A stretch of DNA of 64,000 nucleotides from Eretmocerus hayati (GCA_029851415.1 CM056741.1:143766522-143830521); one strand, 5' to 3'; positions 11,701 to 22,603 are shown, counted from the stretch's first letter. Numbers and translations: made by a program. The notes: generated by a model from the letters alone, not told the origin.

Positions 11701-14700
11701 AATTTTCCCGGACAAGTGGAAACGCCAGAAGCTGGTCCTGATACCTAAGGGTCAAGGAGGTCAACGCCCTCTCAGCATGCTCGACAATATCGGGAAAATG
11801 TACGAGAGGATGGTGCTCAACAGGGTGGAGAAAGCCTACGAAGAGAGCGGTGGGCTGTCACCAATGCAGTTCGGGTTCCGGAAGGGACGGAGCACTGTAC
11901 ACGCGATCGAGGCGGTCCAAGAACGGGTTCAAGCGTCGGTGGGGAGACCATACCAAGGGAGAGGGGGTTTCTGCGCGATCATCGCGTTAGACATAAAGAA
12001 CGCATTTAATTGTGCGAGCTGGGAGCGAGTGTACGCATCCCAGGCAGGTAAAGTGCCACCCTACCTGTTAGCAGTCACGAGCGACTACCTACGGAATAGG
12101 ACCCTCGTGTACGACACCGACGAGGGACAAGAGGTTCGAGAGCTGTCCGCCGGAATCGGGCAGGGATCGGTTTCCGGGCCGTTCAACTGGAATACCCAGT
12201 ACGACAGCTTACTGTCTATCGAACTGCCAGAAGGAGTAATAATAGTGGCTTTTGCGGACGACGCGGGACTCATAGTTTGGGCCGACAACGAAGAGCTCTT
12301 GGGTAGACGCGCGAACGAGGCGCTGGCCCGAGTCTACGAATGGATGATCAGCAGGCTCCTAGAGCTGGCTGTTCCAAAGTGCGAAGCCATAGTGGTCACG
12401 AGGCGCAGGAAGTTCGACTTGCCCCATTTTTACATCAACGGGCAAGAGATACCACGCAAGACAGAGCTGAAATATCTGGGTGTATGGCTCGACGACAAAT
12501 GGTCGTTCAGGAAACACATCCAGGAAGCCGCCCAGAAGGCGAGCAGGGTTGGTGCGGCGCTTCAGCGGCTCATGCCGAATATCGGAGGACCCAAGGAAAA
12601 GAGGCGCGCACTTCTCAACACCGTCACCACCTCCATCATGCTGTACGGTGCACCCGTGTGGGGAAAGAGAGTAGAGAAGTCCATCATCGAGAAGAGAATG
12701 GGCCCTGTTCACCGGAGAGCGGCCCTGAGAAGTATCCGTGCCTACCGCACCGTGTCAGGAGATGCGGCTTACGTATTGGCGAGTACACCGCCCATTCACT
12801 TGCTCGTCGCGGAGCGAGTGAGGATCTGGGACCGCCAGAAAGTGATCGGAGCCGAACGAGTACTCACTCCGACGATGAAGGAGATCATCCGCGACAACGA
12901 GAAGGAGACCACCCTCGAACAGTGGCAAACTGAGTGGGATTCGCCATTTGCGAATGGCAGATGGACGCACCGGCTGATACGTGACGTAGCCAAATGGACG
13001 GAACGCACCCACGGAGAGATAGATTACTGGACGACGCAAGCACTGAGTGACCACGGTTGCTTCGGTGCCTATCTGACCCGGTTCAAGAAGAGGACATCCC
13101 CAGCATGCCAGTCATGCGGGGACAACTGGGATGACGCTGAACACGCCCTGTTCACGTGCAACGACACCCAAAGTGAGCGCGCCGAGTTGGATGGATGGCT
13201 GGGTGCTCAACTAACACCCGAGAACCTCGTCCCGTACTTACTTCGCAACCAGGAGACATGGGATAGAGTCACCGGATACATCAAGCTGGTGATGACCCGT
13301 AAGGAGGAGAAAGAGAGGGAAGTGAGGCGCCTCGAAGCAGGCGAATCACAGTGAGTCTGCCGACTCAAACAGAAGAGGTCCAAATTATTCCAGGAGGAAT
13401 CTGATGCACTGAAGAGGGAAGAAAGAAGAAAGAAGAGAGAAGAAAGAAGAAAGAGAGGGAAGAATGAAGAATGAAGACAGAAGATGCCGACAAGTGGCCG
13501 AAGAGAGAAGATGGAGAAGAGGAACGCTCGCAATCGAGCGCGAGACATGCCGCTCATCCTGAAGTAATGCTCACGCGGTTCCGGGATGAGATGGTAGATA
13601 CAGGTGGATCTCCTTCTTGATTGCCCGATGCCCTAGGTATCGGACATCGAGGGGAGAGGGATATTACACGGCCGGGCCCACCTCTCGGTGGGCCCCACCC
13701 AAACCCGTGTCCCGCCTGGTATGGCCTGCGTGGGCTATGCGTAGTCCGCGTAAGCTGAACCAGTCCGGTGTCTGGGGACGGATCCGAGGGATCCTGAGGC
13801 AGATTTTGCCCTCTAACCACCTTAAAAAAAAAAAAAAAAAAAAAAAAGTTCAATCTTTACAATTTATGGATTATTTTTATCAAAAGCAATGTTCATTGAA
13901 AGTGGTGGAAGGGGTAGGGGAGTGCGGAGTTCGAAAATTCAATATTCAGTTTTCCGATTTTTACAGGGTACACATGACAATGTTTTTGAATCATGAGTGT
14001 GCTCACTTACCCAGTGACTTAGTTCTTGAACAACGAAATAATTGTCAAAATTAAATGAAAATTTTCAGAGTTCTCCATCCCCACGAATCGAAACTGTAGT
14101 AATAAGCTTCCATTAAATGGATTTCTGGCTCATAAGTAGTTTTGGGGGGGGGGCGGGGGTGAATTCGTGTGAGCCGTTTCTGAGTATGCCATTGAAAAAC
14201 TCGTGAACATAGTCATTTCTGTGTGTTTTAGGTAGTGAGTGAATATTGGCGTTGCTCTTACCGCAAAATTTTAAACAGTAAATTCAAACATCTATCGGAC
14301 TTGTTTCTTACAGTCTCAATACTTATCAATATCAGAGGAAGCATAAAATTGAAAAAGGCTTGAGATTTTGTGTGAGCGAATCATCTTCGATTCCTGTAAA
14401 TATCGATTGAAACGTTATACTCTCATGCAAAGTTGAGTGAGAGCTTCAACCCTGAAAATTTATCCGATGAAATTTAACATAATTTTTCGCAATTTTCCGA
14501 TGTTTGGGTGCCTACAAAATTGCGAAAAATAACTTTCGCGCCTCGCACATGAGGTTCCCCGCTTCCGAGCGATCATTTCAACCCTCGCCTCCGGCTCGGG
14601 TCGAAAACCGATCGCTCAGAAGTGAGCTACAACCTCATGAACTCGGTGCGAAATATACTATTTCGAAATCATGTGCGTAAAGTTAGTGCGTAAGGAACGT

Positions 14701-17700
14701 TAGTCCGTGCGTAAAGAAATTTTTGCGCACGGAATGCGTAAAGACCTGTGCGTAAAGTCACCAACAGTGCGTGAGGCATGTCTTTACACACCAGTACGTA
14801 TCTTTACGCACTGCCGTATTTTCTTTCTAGCCTGATATTCTACGATATCTCTTGGAGTTTCTGGGTAGACTGGCAAAATGATCCCTGTCCTAATTCTCTA
14901 GTAACTGAGTGCTTCAATATTTGATTCGAAGCTGTCCAAAGCAGGTGTAATGACTCCTTTCACTCGATGGAAATAATACTTATGAGCTCTCTGAATTTTT
15001 ATACTCAATTTTCTTTTCTCGGCTAGTTCATAGATCAAATATTCTGATTGGTCATCGAATTGTACATGCAAATCGGTCGCTTCGGTAGAATATGAGTTTA
15101 ATTTAATTCGCAGTACAATACGTATATACAAATAATGATTATAATTTTCCACGTTCTTTCTATTGAACCGTGGATTCGTTGATTTACTTTTGCCTGTCCT
15201 TGGCGTCATTCATATAACTCTGTAATAATTTCCCTCAAAATTCAAATTCATACTATCTTATGAACTTACATATCTCGGATCTTGTCCACTACTAGAACTT
15301 TTGAGAATTGAGATCGATATTTTCAATCTATGCGGTAACATATGATATATCGGACAAAAGATCTTTTTCTGATACATTTTCAGGCCCCCCGAACCCCCCG
15401 GCGGGGGCTTCGCCCCCTGCACCCCGCTCTACGCCCTCTTCCTCCATCTGCCCCAATCGCGATTGGGTTTAACGTATGAGGTAACCGACAGAATACTAAC
15501 TTTCCGCACAAAATTTCGAAAAATATCGTACGCAACTCTGTCGAAAGGTTTCCGCACTCGGAAAACCTTTACACACGAGATGTGAATCTTTACGCACTGT
15601 TGAGATACTTTACGCACTCGCCGCTAAGACTCACACTCGTGTGTAAAGATTTTCACTCGTGCGTAAATCCAACTTTTCGACATCGTCGCGTAATATACTA
15701 TTTCAAAATCTTCACCATCAAATTATCCAACGCTGCATGGAAGTAACATTGAAAATCGATAAATCGATCAAAAAATGTCGAAACCATGCTTGCCTTTTAT
15801 TCAGCATCCAAGCTTGAACACAACTCATGAATCAAAAAATTTCTTATCGTTCCCCACGATTTGGCTATCAAAGAGCTATAGATTGCTTCCGGCTACTTAC
15901 CCATCACAAGACATTTTCTTCCCATTTTCAGCTGAATATATTTGTATGTATCGATGTTCAACAGAAATGTGGCTGTAGAAATTATAAGTTGGGAAATCAA
16001 GTATGTTGAAAGGTCGCCACGATAAGACTGCACAATCCGATCAGGACGCTACGCTAAGCGGCTTATAAACTCAAAGTGGAGATGGAACATGTGAGATAGT
16101 TGCCTGCACCAAAGAAGCGTAATAAAGCCAGAATATTAATGCACGATTGAGTCATTATATTGTTGCAGAGAATGAGATCTGTCGACTTTTCTGATTATTT
16201 TGATCAAACTCATTAAATTTTGGGCTCCGATGAATCTCATGGCAGAAATAGCAGATGCATATACAAAAGATCTTCCCGTGTCGTATTGATAAGCCCAAGC
16301 GAATGGATTAGGGTAAAACGTTGAATCGTCAATTTTTCAGTTACATCCCTAAATTTCTTGTCGGGGGTCACTATCTTGGGCATAGAACGGACACTAAATT
16401 AGAGTCTTTGTTTATATTATTGGCAGGCATTGCTGGTGCTACAGAAACTGATGATGAAAGCTCACATTCATTGTGACACGCATCGCAATGGTTGACCCAT
16501 CTGCATGGAAAAATTTTCATGTATATGAAATGTTTGAATTCATTCAAGATTAATCAAGTGATGAATATTCGGTCGGAGAAGAAACTTTTTCCAGTACCTT
16601 TCGTGTATGTACATCGGTACTGAGGACAGAACTCGATCGACAGCCGGCTTTAGATGTGTATCAAAATCAGAGTTAGATAACTCAAAAGCCATATGTTTCG
16701 CATTATGAGTACGTTCTCGTACGTACGAAAGAACAATGGGTTCTTAATAATCTCTTTGAGTTGTGGGGACAAGGAGGGAGCATTTTACTATGATGAATAG
16801 GCTTGGCTGGAGTCGCGAGATTCTCTCGACGCCGCCACCGCCGCAAGTATAATGGATCTCGGGCGCGCATAAGCGAGTGTCTCCTTAAAGCGGTCAAGAA
16901 AACACACGCTTCGTGATGAATGACCCTGCATATAGTTGAGATGTTGAGCCTGGTCCCTCGCATTATCAAATACTACGAGCTTGCGACCGTTCAAGAACCT
17001 CACGCATCTCGGAAAATGGAAAATTGAAATACTTGGCATCATCGCGAGTTGGATGCGACTTGAGATTGAGGGACGATGCTGCTGATGATGGAAGAAATGT
17101 AGGAGGGGGGGACTTGTGGGGGGTAGATACGCAACATCGAAGAATATCTAGAGATTCCGAACATATAAGTTATTCAACGTTTTGAGTGGATGCCGAAGAC
17201 CGGCAGCGCACTCGGGATGCCAGCGGAAGATAGCCATAAATCACGGACACTTTTGGATTCTCCTTTTATCAGCGACATTTTCGCAGCCCACATACCGCAC
17301 CCACTCGTATTATGATGATGCTAGTGTGTGTTCGTGTATATGTGTGGAAGGATCCGAGAGCTTTGAGTATAGACAGAAGAACGTGCGCTGCAATGTGACC
17401 ACGCGTTGACCCTTATGGTCATAAATATCCCCATTAATATTAACTTAGGCGTGTACGGACGCGTTAGGGCGTAAAAAGTAGCCACAGAAAGAGGGAGGCT
17501 GGCGGTGGAGGAGGCACGTGAGAAAAAATCTCGTATTCTCCGATCGAACTTCATACAAAAAGCCACAGAGATTCTAGTGCTCCGCAAACGGAGCCAGTGC
17601 GAGCAAAGCACTGACCGCGCGCGAGGTAGATCGAGAGAGTTGGCCCTCCACTGACACAGCTGGGATTTTGCCCTGCGAAAAGATTCATAGCTGGCTCCGA

Positions 17701-20700
17701 GAATTCTTTTGCTCTGTGTTCTTCCCCCTCCTACCATCCCATCCCCCTTGATCTCCCACCACTTTCGTTAAATTCCTTTTTCGATTTCATTATACGACAA
17801 AAAGTCGCTTCATGTGATCTTGTCGTCGCTGCTACTCTGCACCCTTGCCAACAATCTCTCCAGTTATCACTTTCTCCAACTCTTCTGTCCTATATATCTT
17901 TTTTGCATCGTTGGGGTGGACTCTTGGCTGCATATGTACGTGCAAGGAATACCTTTGATTTCATTTGATTCTTTTGTGTATCAGAATTCAATGAAGCTTC
18001 ATTTGGAACAATGCATAATGTTCATATCATGAATCAGGTGTGTTCACTACGGGCCATACACCCAATATGACTCGCTTCACGATCGAAATTGACAACTGTT
18101 TTGATTGGTCTCAGAGTGCGAATTACTTTTGCTGCCTCAGTTTTAATTGATTTCACTTTTTTACGGATAAGTTGTCTATATTTAGACTTTGTATCCAATG
18201 AACCCTCGAATAAAACTTGGATAATTACTCTGAAATTTATCAGAATATATCGTGTTCCGATTTATTCCAGAGCTATCAAAGTGAGCTTTTAAATGAGCTA
18301 AAGAGTGTTGAAAAATATTGGATCGGTTTAACTCGGAGCTGCCTCATCTTTAGGAAATCAGAAATCAACACGTTTTTGCGGGACCCTCACTCCCCCGAGG
18401 CAAACTTTTTTTCGCAAAATCTGTACGATTTATTTTTTGTTGAATGATGATGATGATGATGACCACGAGCAAGTTTCAATATTTCAGTTTCTTACACAAA
18501 ATGAGCTAAGTTTCGTCGAAAGTATTGGGAGGACAGCCCGAGTCAGAAGTGTCACAAGCTCACCCCGCTGACCCTACACGGGGTCACTCAGACCCTACGC
18601 GGAAATTTTTTGCATCAGTTTTTTAAAGAACGGAATCATAGTAGCACATCCTAATTGAAGGCTGATGGTGTCACCAGGCATGATTTCAAAAGTTTGTAAG
18701 GAGAGTTTGAATGTTGAAAGTGGTTTGGGGTCCAGGTGACTCCTAGTGTGCTCAACGGGTTACTTTAACTTTCATGGTATCATGTATGTACTTTACTCGG
18801 ATAATTATTCAATAATTAAATACTTGAGAAAAACTTATATAGCCAAGCAATGAAAATGTGAGACTCCTACATTAAGCTATAGCATTTTAGTTTGTCTTTT
18901 GAGAGTGTACTCTCTTATCGAATCATATGCTCAGATCATCTAATTCTCTGTGAACCAACTCGGTGTGTATATTCCGGATAATTTATAGTGTCTCAGTAGT
19001 ACATTGGAGAGAAGATAATAACGTACTTTCTCTCTTACTCTTGGCGGGACGTCTTGCAAAGAATACTGAAATGCTGCACAAATGTTGCTGGGTGACTTGA
19101 GACAACCCCAAGCAATAATTCCTCCTACGAATTAGCGCCATAAGTTTCGCGCTGTGACAGTCGTGGGGACAATATTAATCCACTTTGAATTTATATACGC
19201 TTCCATTCACTTCTATCTCGTACCATCCACTCTATCTTTACTTCATCTACCTCAACATCACAAGATTGCGAGCAAACCTCATTAGATCATCAACAGTGTA
19301 GCAAAGATCTTTTTTCATCACTGCTATTCTAGAATTTTTAATCACTTCTTTTTCATTTTTCTATGAAACCATGCTGTCCATGAGTATACATGAAGATATT
19401 CCTGCTCATAGATACTTAGGAGTTCTGTCATTTAATAAAATTTACCAGAACAAATGATTATTTGATGTAAACGAGGTTATTCTTCGTTCATAGCCGCAGA
19501 AATGCTTCCAGGCAATTGAATTTGTGGGTCTAGCCATTCATCCACATTGAGGGTTGTTCATTATTCCTTCCCCTCTCGTAATCATAGAGAAATATATTTC
19601 GAGGTTTATTCCCGGCCACGTGCGAAATGGATTGGAAAATGTGTTTTACATTGTGATACGTGATTCAAAAATATCGCACAACGATTTGATGTCAACGATT
19701 CAAATGATTTTGTGAAGAGAGATTGTTCTCATCGACTACTCAAGTGAAAAAGTTTCATGCATCCTCACGTAGATTTTACATGAAATCACCTCATATTATT
19801 AATGTACATTTTTGATCTCATAGAATCGGTATGGAAATGACGTGCAAATCGTGATTTCTATGTCTATGATACGATTTGTTTCGTAATTTTTTAGTATGAA
19901 AACTTTTTTAACTGCGATTTGAGAATTCCGTCTGCCTTCAGTGTGGATGTAGCTCACGCATCGTCTGACTGCTTCCCAAATTTACGAGCAAGAGTGCGGC
20001 TGAAAAGGTTTCTTCATTCGAATGCTGGCCAAGTTGTCACCCATGATCTATGAAATCCATACTCACAGTTGATACAGTTTATTTGCATGGGAATAAATAC
20101 CTCGTTCAACAACTTTTCTTGATTCATTCCAGATCGATTTACCGATGGATGACGAAGATAACGAGGCTATGAATCAAGCCAATGCATCACCAGAAAAAGG
20201 ATTCAAAGGTAAGCCCACAATTTAATTTGATCATGATCTAACTATTCCTAGTGTGATTGTGACTAGACCCCATAAACAATCGACGTTTCCCGGGTTTCGC
20301 ATAGGTATCGGGATTTAGAGGTTATGTAAACACCGACGAAAAAACCTCCAAGTTGGAGGAAAGAATGGCCTTTAGTTAGGGGGATTTAAATTTACCTGTA
20401 TGTTTGGAGGGAGAATTGCCTGTGGCTGAAAACTTTACTCCCTCCAAGAGATTTAGAGTGATGGTGTTTTGCAATCTCGTTATTGCATATACTTTCGTTC
20501 AGTGTTAATCGGATCAAAGATCCCGTATAAAAATTCAGAAAATCAAGATATCATAGCGAATCACTGTAGCACATAAAATTGTTCAATTTAGCGTTTTCGA
20601 TACAAGTTGCGTCATTTGTAAGACAAATCAAATATTCCGAATTACGCGCGTCTCCCATGCAATAGGCAATCGGTGGCTGCAAGCGCGTGATGCAGAGGTC

Positions 20701-21793
20701 GCGTCCTTGCCCTTTTCTGCGAGACTCTCTCTTACTCGCGCACTGGAATTCTATCTCGGGAAAGCAATCCGCTTAAGTGGCTGCCACACCACAAGTTTCT
20801 GGGTTTTGTTCGCGAACAAAAATCTGACAAATATGCTGCGATTTGCCGGTTAAATGAAACTTCAACGGGAGACGAGTTCCTCTTGTCAACGGGGACTAAC
20901 CTAATCGATAAGGCCAATTCTGGAGTAACTCCTGGGGCGACGAGTCGGATAAGGGAGAAAAAAAGCGACGACTTGTTAAATAGATCTTCTTGGATACGCA
21001 AGGCCTTGTCCCGTGAATTGGAATTCGTGCTATATATTCATCCATTACATCAGTCAAGTGTGCTTATTGATACGGGGCTTTACCAGAATTCGACGGGTGC
21101 ACGAGCGCGCGAATGTCAAGAACGAGGACTCATAGAAAGTGAGGGAGGCTAACCTAACCGACTGGTGGCAAAGAGTTTGCGTTTATTGATGAGCGCCTAT
21201 GACAGTCTGTAGACTCATACTCGGTATTTGGTGTATAAGAATAATGGAAAAAGGGGACGATGATTGAGATACTACTGAGATTGCGAGGAAGTGTGAACAA
21301 GATCTACTATAAGACGGACTTTTGGTTCTGTCCGAAAATCTTTGATTACTAATAAGGCTGTTGTTAATCTCGGTCATTGTCGTCGGAAGGGATAGTATAA
21401 GTATAAGAGAATGAGTGGTTGCAACAATTCTGAGCAAGACCACCCCATTCACAAAATATCCGACCTCAGCTCCAGCAAAAATGCCATGTCGATAAAACGA
21501 AAATTAGACATAATGCACCTATAGTTGGGCCCGTAAGCATTAGAGAGTCAAGGATGATGATTTTGTCCAATTTATGACCGTACAAGCCAACAATTTGTTC
21601 GTTATGTAAAGGTCACATCGAGTCACTCTACAAAAAAGATCTCAACCCCAGCGTTGAAAGCCATTCTATTCAAGTCGACGGTAACCTAACTTTCTGACAA
21701 ATTTGATCGATCATCCTGCAGTCTAAAAATATGTCCAATCGATAATTTTGATCTTATTCTTTAACTGTTACAGGTACTGAACTAGCGGGATAG
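5664..21793 (+). CDS. USP48: USP48-like ubiquitin carboxyl-terminal hydrolase, C-terminal exons (5' end not in view)
   Basis: Five exons join without breaking frame: 5664-5785, 5929-6042, 6916-7041, 20133-20208 and 21774-21793. The encoded C-terminus has a basic RRARKVKG stretch and a ubiquitin-like domain (NTLKDVKLM, then IMQIYKAGPFDQHVL, then LSTLGILPGSLLRLK). It continues with an acidic linker and a terminus GFKGTELAG. Family knowledge: animal USP48 is a cysteine deubiquitinase with an N-terminal catalytic domain, DUSP domains and a C-terminal ubiquitin-like domain; the human protein has a closely similar APFDQ segment and a GFKGTGLLG-type tail. The catalytic part is not in this window. 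All four introns have GT donors and AG acceptors. The third intron is about 13.1 kb and hosts a LINE in sense orientation. The identification rests on recalled family features, not on a search. Confidence 0.85.
5929..6042 (+). CDS. USP48: USP48-like exon b (basic linker and start of ubiquitin-like domain)
   Basis: It starts after ...CTTTCATCAAG and ends before GTAAGC, phase 0 at both ends. It encodes a linker with RPQRRARKVKG followed by the first strands of the ubiquitin-like fold (STELIVSSSNTLKDVKLM). Confidence 0.8.
6916..7041 (+). CDS. USP48: USP48-like exon c (core of ubiquitin-like domain)
   Basis: The acceptor is CTTGTACTTTTTCAG and the donor GTGAGT, phase 0 at both ends. It encodes 42 residues from IMQIYKAGPFDQ to LLRLK, including DDDKTLSTLGILPGS. 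This is the most diagnostic part of the gene, closely resembling the APFDQ...LGTLGVIP segment known in USP48. Confidence 0.88.
7042..9694 (+). other. Third intron of the USP48-like gene, part before the LINE
   Basis: No exon was recognised between exon c and the R1-like insertion. A GC-rich pocket lies at about 8500-9330 with overlapping open frames on both strands but no recognisable protein. A run of about 15 G occurs near 7975-7990. Confidence 0.6.
9695..9709 (+). repeat. Left target-site duplication of R1-like copy 1
   Basis: GTTCAATCTTTACAA is identical to 13848-13862 and marks the 5' junction of the truncated element. Confidence 0.93.
9712..10329 (+). CDS. R1-like ORF1 (Gag-like), 5'-truncated, copy 1
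   Basis: The open frame enters from the 5' truncation and ends at TAA 10327-10329. Its C-terminus carries CYNCLQYGHKASGC and CFQCGEPGHLAATC, both CX2CX4HX4C, then a third longer Cys/His cluster starting CLSC. Such knuckles bind nucleic acid in the ORF1 proteins of R1/I-type LINEs, which coat element RNA. The end overlaps the ORF2 start by 8 bases (ATGGCTAA), so ORF2 may be translated by coupling or reinitiation. With no start codon in place, this copy cannot make full ORF1 protein. Confidence 0.88.
   Translation, partial: TKEGQVLIELRKGADATAVKTALAPVVGEEGAVHCLLNTSTLEVLGVDYDVDKGQVLKDLAKALPESERGNIAVKSLRIGYRGTQTAVVSIPTRLAHHLLDWKEPKVGWGRVKIREKGGIPRCYNCLQYGHKASGCVKEKTEERGPKLCFQCGEPGHLAATCKGKPKCLSCAAIGSKSDHRSGASNCTAYQKAKSTYKRRRGRNG
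10322..13354 (+). CDS. R1-like ORF2: APE endonuclease and reverse transcriptase, copy 1, intact
   Basis: The 1010-residue frame is uninterrupted. I start at ATG 10322 (MANFIQANLRKSGDAND), where the endonuclease fold begins, not at the earlier in-frame ATG at 10223. The order is: endonuclease (residues ~1-230; GDFNSKEPTW near 120 and SDHR near 200), then reverse transcriptase (~400-700; NGKAPGLDGIPNEALK, GFRKGRST, ALDIKNAFN). The catalytic FADD is at residues 644-647 (12251-12262). A C-terminal zinc motif CQSCGDNWDDAEHALFTC lies near residue 930. Family role: nicks target DNA and copies element RNA at the nick. It could in principle act for other copies if transcribed, though this copy lacks its own 5' promoter region. 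Confidence 0.93.
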   Translation: MANFIQANLRKSGDANDLLRAVAKEEGIDVLIISEPPRKREFSRSTFDHWGTAVIQIMNPAIRETGPAVSGRGFARKTIEGTAVYSCYYSPSLKTHEFEDELHDLEEDVRQWGGPVIIAGDFNSKEPTWSGGPRDRRGVILADTMEALGLVLANETGVITYYRHDTRSREGGSSSVLDLTFMSPSLMGRMTSWEVLDTETLSDHRHIRFRLRTDRQRQTTRRPRPTGWQVRKLEEGKFRESIETAGDLPMNSTADEAVDMVTTTITRACDASMPRKTTPCFWRKPEYWITDEIKALRRTSNKKRRTAWRSRKLQRPSLADDDRAYKEAKKALVLAIRRSKEKCWAELCDLVNGDPWGTPYRVVMSKVRTRKGNPAPTDAATLRSIVEDLFPAGEPRVTFPPESEDPIPLFTMQELLIAAKRLPNGKAPGLDGIPNEALKLVFKYKPDLLLDLFNICLSAGIFPDKWKRQKLVLIPKGQGGQRPLSMLDNIGKMYERMVLNRVEKAYEESGGLSPMQFGFRKGRSTVHAIEAVQERVQASVGRPYQGRGGFCAIIALDIKNAFNCASWERVYASQAGKVPPYLLAVTSDYLRNRTLVYDTDEGQEVRELSAGIGQGSVSGPFNWNTQYDSLLSIELPEGVIIVAFADDAGLIVWADNEELLGRRANEALARVYEWMISRLLELAVPKCEAIVVTRRRKFDLPHFYINGQEIPRKTELKYLGVWLDDKWSFRKHIQEAAQKASRVGAALQRLMPNIGGPKEKRRALLNTVTTSIMLYGAPVWGKRVEKSIIEKRMGPVHRRAALRSIRAYRTVSGDAAYVLASTPPIHLLVAERVRIWDRQKVIGAERVLTPTMKEIIRDNEKETTLEQWQTEWDSPFANGRWTHRLIRDVAKWTERTHGEIDYWTTQALSDHGCFGAYLTRFKKRTSPACQSCGDNWDDAEHALFTCNDTQSERAELDGWLGAQLTPENLVPYLLRNQETWDRVTGYIKLVMTRKEEKEREVRRLEAGESQ
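13355..13847 (+). other. R1-like 3' UTR and A-tail, copy 1
   Basis: It begins with a GAAGAAAGA-rich purine stretch, then a hairpin at 13674-13695 (9-bp stem GGGCCCACC/GGTGGGCCC, loop TCTC), and ends CTCTAACCACCTT plus 24 A. Copies 2 and 4 share this layout; copy 3 has a different second half. Confidence 0.85.
13848..13862 (+). repeat. Right target-site duplication of R1-like copy 1
   Basis: GTTCAATCTTTACAA directly after the A-tail, matching 9695-9709. Confidence 0.93.
14546..14650. repeat. Long imperfect hairpin with GCGAAATATACTATTTCG flank
   Basis: CGCACATGAGGTT...CCGAGCGATC...CAACCCTCG on the left pairs with CGGGTCG...GATCGCTC...AACCTCATG...GGTGCG on the right. Immediately after come GTGCGTAAAG-type motifs repeated to about 14820. 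Architecture and motifs match those at 1.6-1.96, 2.5-3.2 and 15.5-15.7 kb, suggesting one MITE-like family. Confidence 0.55.
15380..15715. repeat. GC-rich hairpin and GTGCGTAAAG-motif cluster
   Basis: A hairpin GGGGGCTTCGCCCCC-type core near 15400 is followed by about 250 bases of CTTTACGCACT, TTTCCGCACT and GTGTGTAAAG motifs in both orientations. It ends in GCGTAATATACTATTTC, the same tail motif as at 3010 and 14650. Confidence 0.5.
20133..20208 (+). CDS. USP48: USP48-like exon d (acidic linker)
   Basis: The acceptor TTGATTCATTCCAG and donor GTAAGC bound 76 bases ending in phase 1. It encodes an acidic stretch with MDDEDNEAMNQ and ends ...EKGFK plus the first base of a Gly codon. The similar spacing of MDD...EEGFKG in known USP48 supports the assignment. 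Confidence 0.85.
20209..21773 (+). other. Fourth intron of the USP48-like gene
   Basis: GT donor at 20209 and CAG acceptor at 21771-21773. Short open frames of 89 codons inside have no recognised domain. Confidence 0.7.
21774..21793 (+). CDS. USP48: USP48-like terminal exon e with stop codon
   Basis: It follows AACTGTTACAG. It completes the split Gly codon and reads T-E-L-A-G then TAG at 21791-21793, giving the terminus GFKGTELAG. The short terminal exon matches the conserved USP48 tail in length and composition. Confidence 0.82.
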
Positions 21794-22053
21794 TGACAAA
21801 CTTAGTTTGCGTCTCATACATACAATCTGTAGATAGAAGAATCGGCATCTATTTTTTTACTGAAAATTTCATCACTGTCATCTGGTAGATGTAAAATTGT
21901 CTCGTGAAAGAGACTAGAGGTGAAATATGTAAAAATACTTTGATCTTGTTCTTCTGAGAAGAAAACTTGAAGTGCTCCATTGATTATTATCAATTAATTT
22001 GTATTATCGATGATTGGAGTTGCGGTATTCATTGTCATTTATCTTTTTTTATA

Positions 22054-22059
22054 AATAAA
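22054..22059 (+). terminator. Candidate poly(A) signal of the USP48-like gene
   Basis: AATAAA lies about 260 bases after the stop codon, inside ATAAATAAAC. It is the first convincing hexamer downstream. Confidence 0.5.
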
Positions 22060-22603
22060 CTAATTCATTTTTTACCTAAACCGACTGTGTATTCATCTTC
22101 GATTTCATTCTGATCCTTCCCAATTCTTTCTCATTGTGAGTTGATTTTACAACATCTCGGAATGATTAAAACAACCTTGAGAACATCAGAATTGAATTAA
22201 AGTAGATCTCGACGAATAAGCCTTTTTCAAATGTTGAGCTACACGAAATAAGTTCAAATTAGAGGAACTATGTTATCGATATGGATTCCCGTTGGACTGT
22301 GATTATCGCAGTTAACCATGCATGAATAATTTTGATTGCTGTCCAACAAAGGAATCCAAAATCGATTAATAGAAATGGACAAACCATATAGCAAATTATG
22401 ATTTCAATGTAATCTGCACAGATTTACTTGGATCAGTTTCCATCTTCAATACTATCAAAGTTTGTGATGAAGCTGTAGTCAAATTTCATTTCTACGGGCA
22501 AATGAAAGCACGATGACTTGTATAATTCAAGCTCAACTCCTCCTCCGTTTCTATCGAGCATTCTCTCTGTACACTCCCTACACATCTAATTTTCTCTCTT
22601 TAG

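Larger units (their letters stand above)
9710..13847 (+). mobile_element. R1-clade non-LTR retrotransposon, copy 1 (5'-truncated, ORF2 intact)
   Basis: A target-primed insertion: perfect 15-bp duplications at 9695-9709 and 13848-13862, 5' truncation inside ORF1, and a terminal A-run at 13824-13847. Compared with copy 2, it lacks the 5' UTR and about the first 400 codons of ORF1. It retains the C-terminal three zinc knuckles of ORF1, a full ORF2 and a 3' UTR. It sits in sense orientation in the 13.1-kb intron of the USP48-like gene. Unlike copies 2-4 it did not land in GA repeats. R1-clade placement rests on CCHC knuckles in ORF1 plus APE-type endonuclease, reverse transcriptase and C-terminal CCHC in ORF2. 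Confidence 0.93.
13863..20132 (+). other. Third intron of the USP48-like gene, part after the LINE
   Basis: No exon was recognised. It contains two palindromic repeat clusters (14.5-14.8 and 15.4-15.7 kb). A GC-richer stretch at about 16.7-17.8 kb has chance open frames. Otherwise it is AT-rich sequence with no identified function. Confidence 0.6.

Noticed and set aside
12340..12933. 197-codon frame inside R1-like ORF2 and its counterparts in copies 2 and 3
   Set aside because: Alternative-frame shadows of the conserved ORF2.
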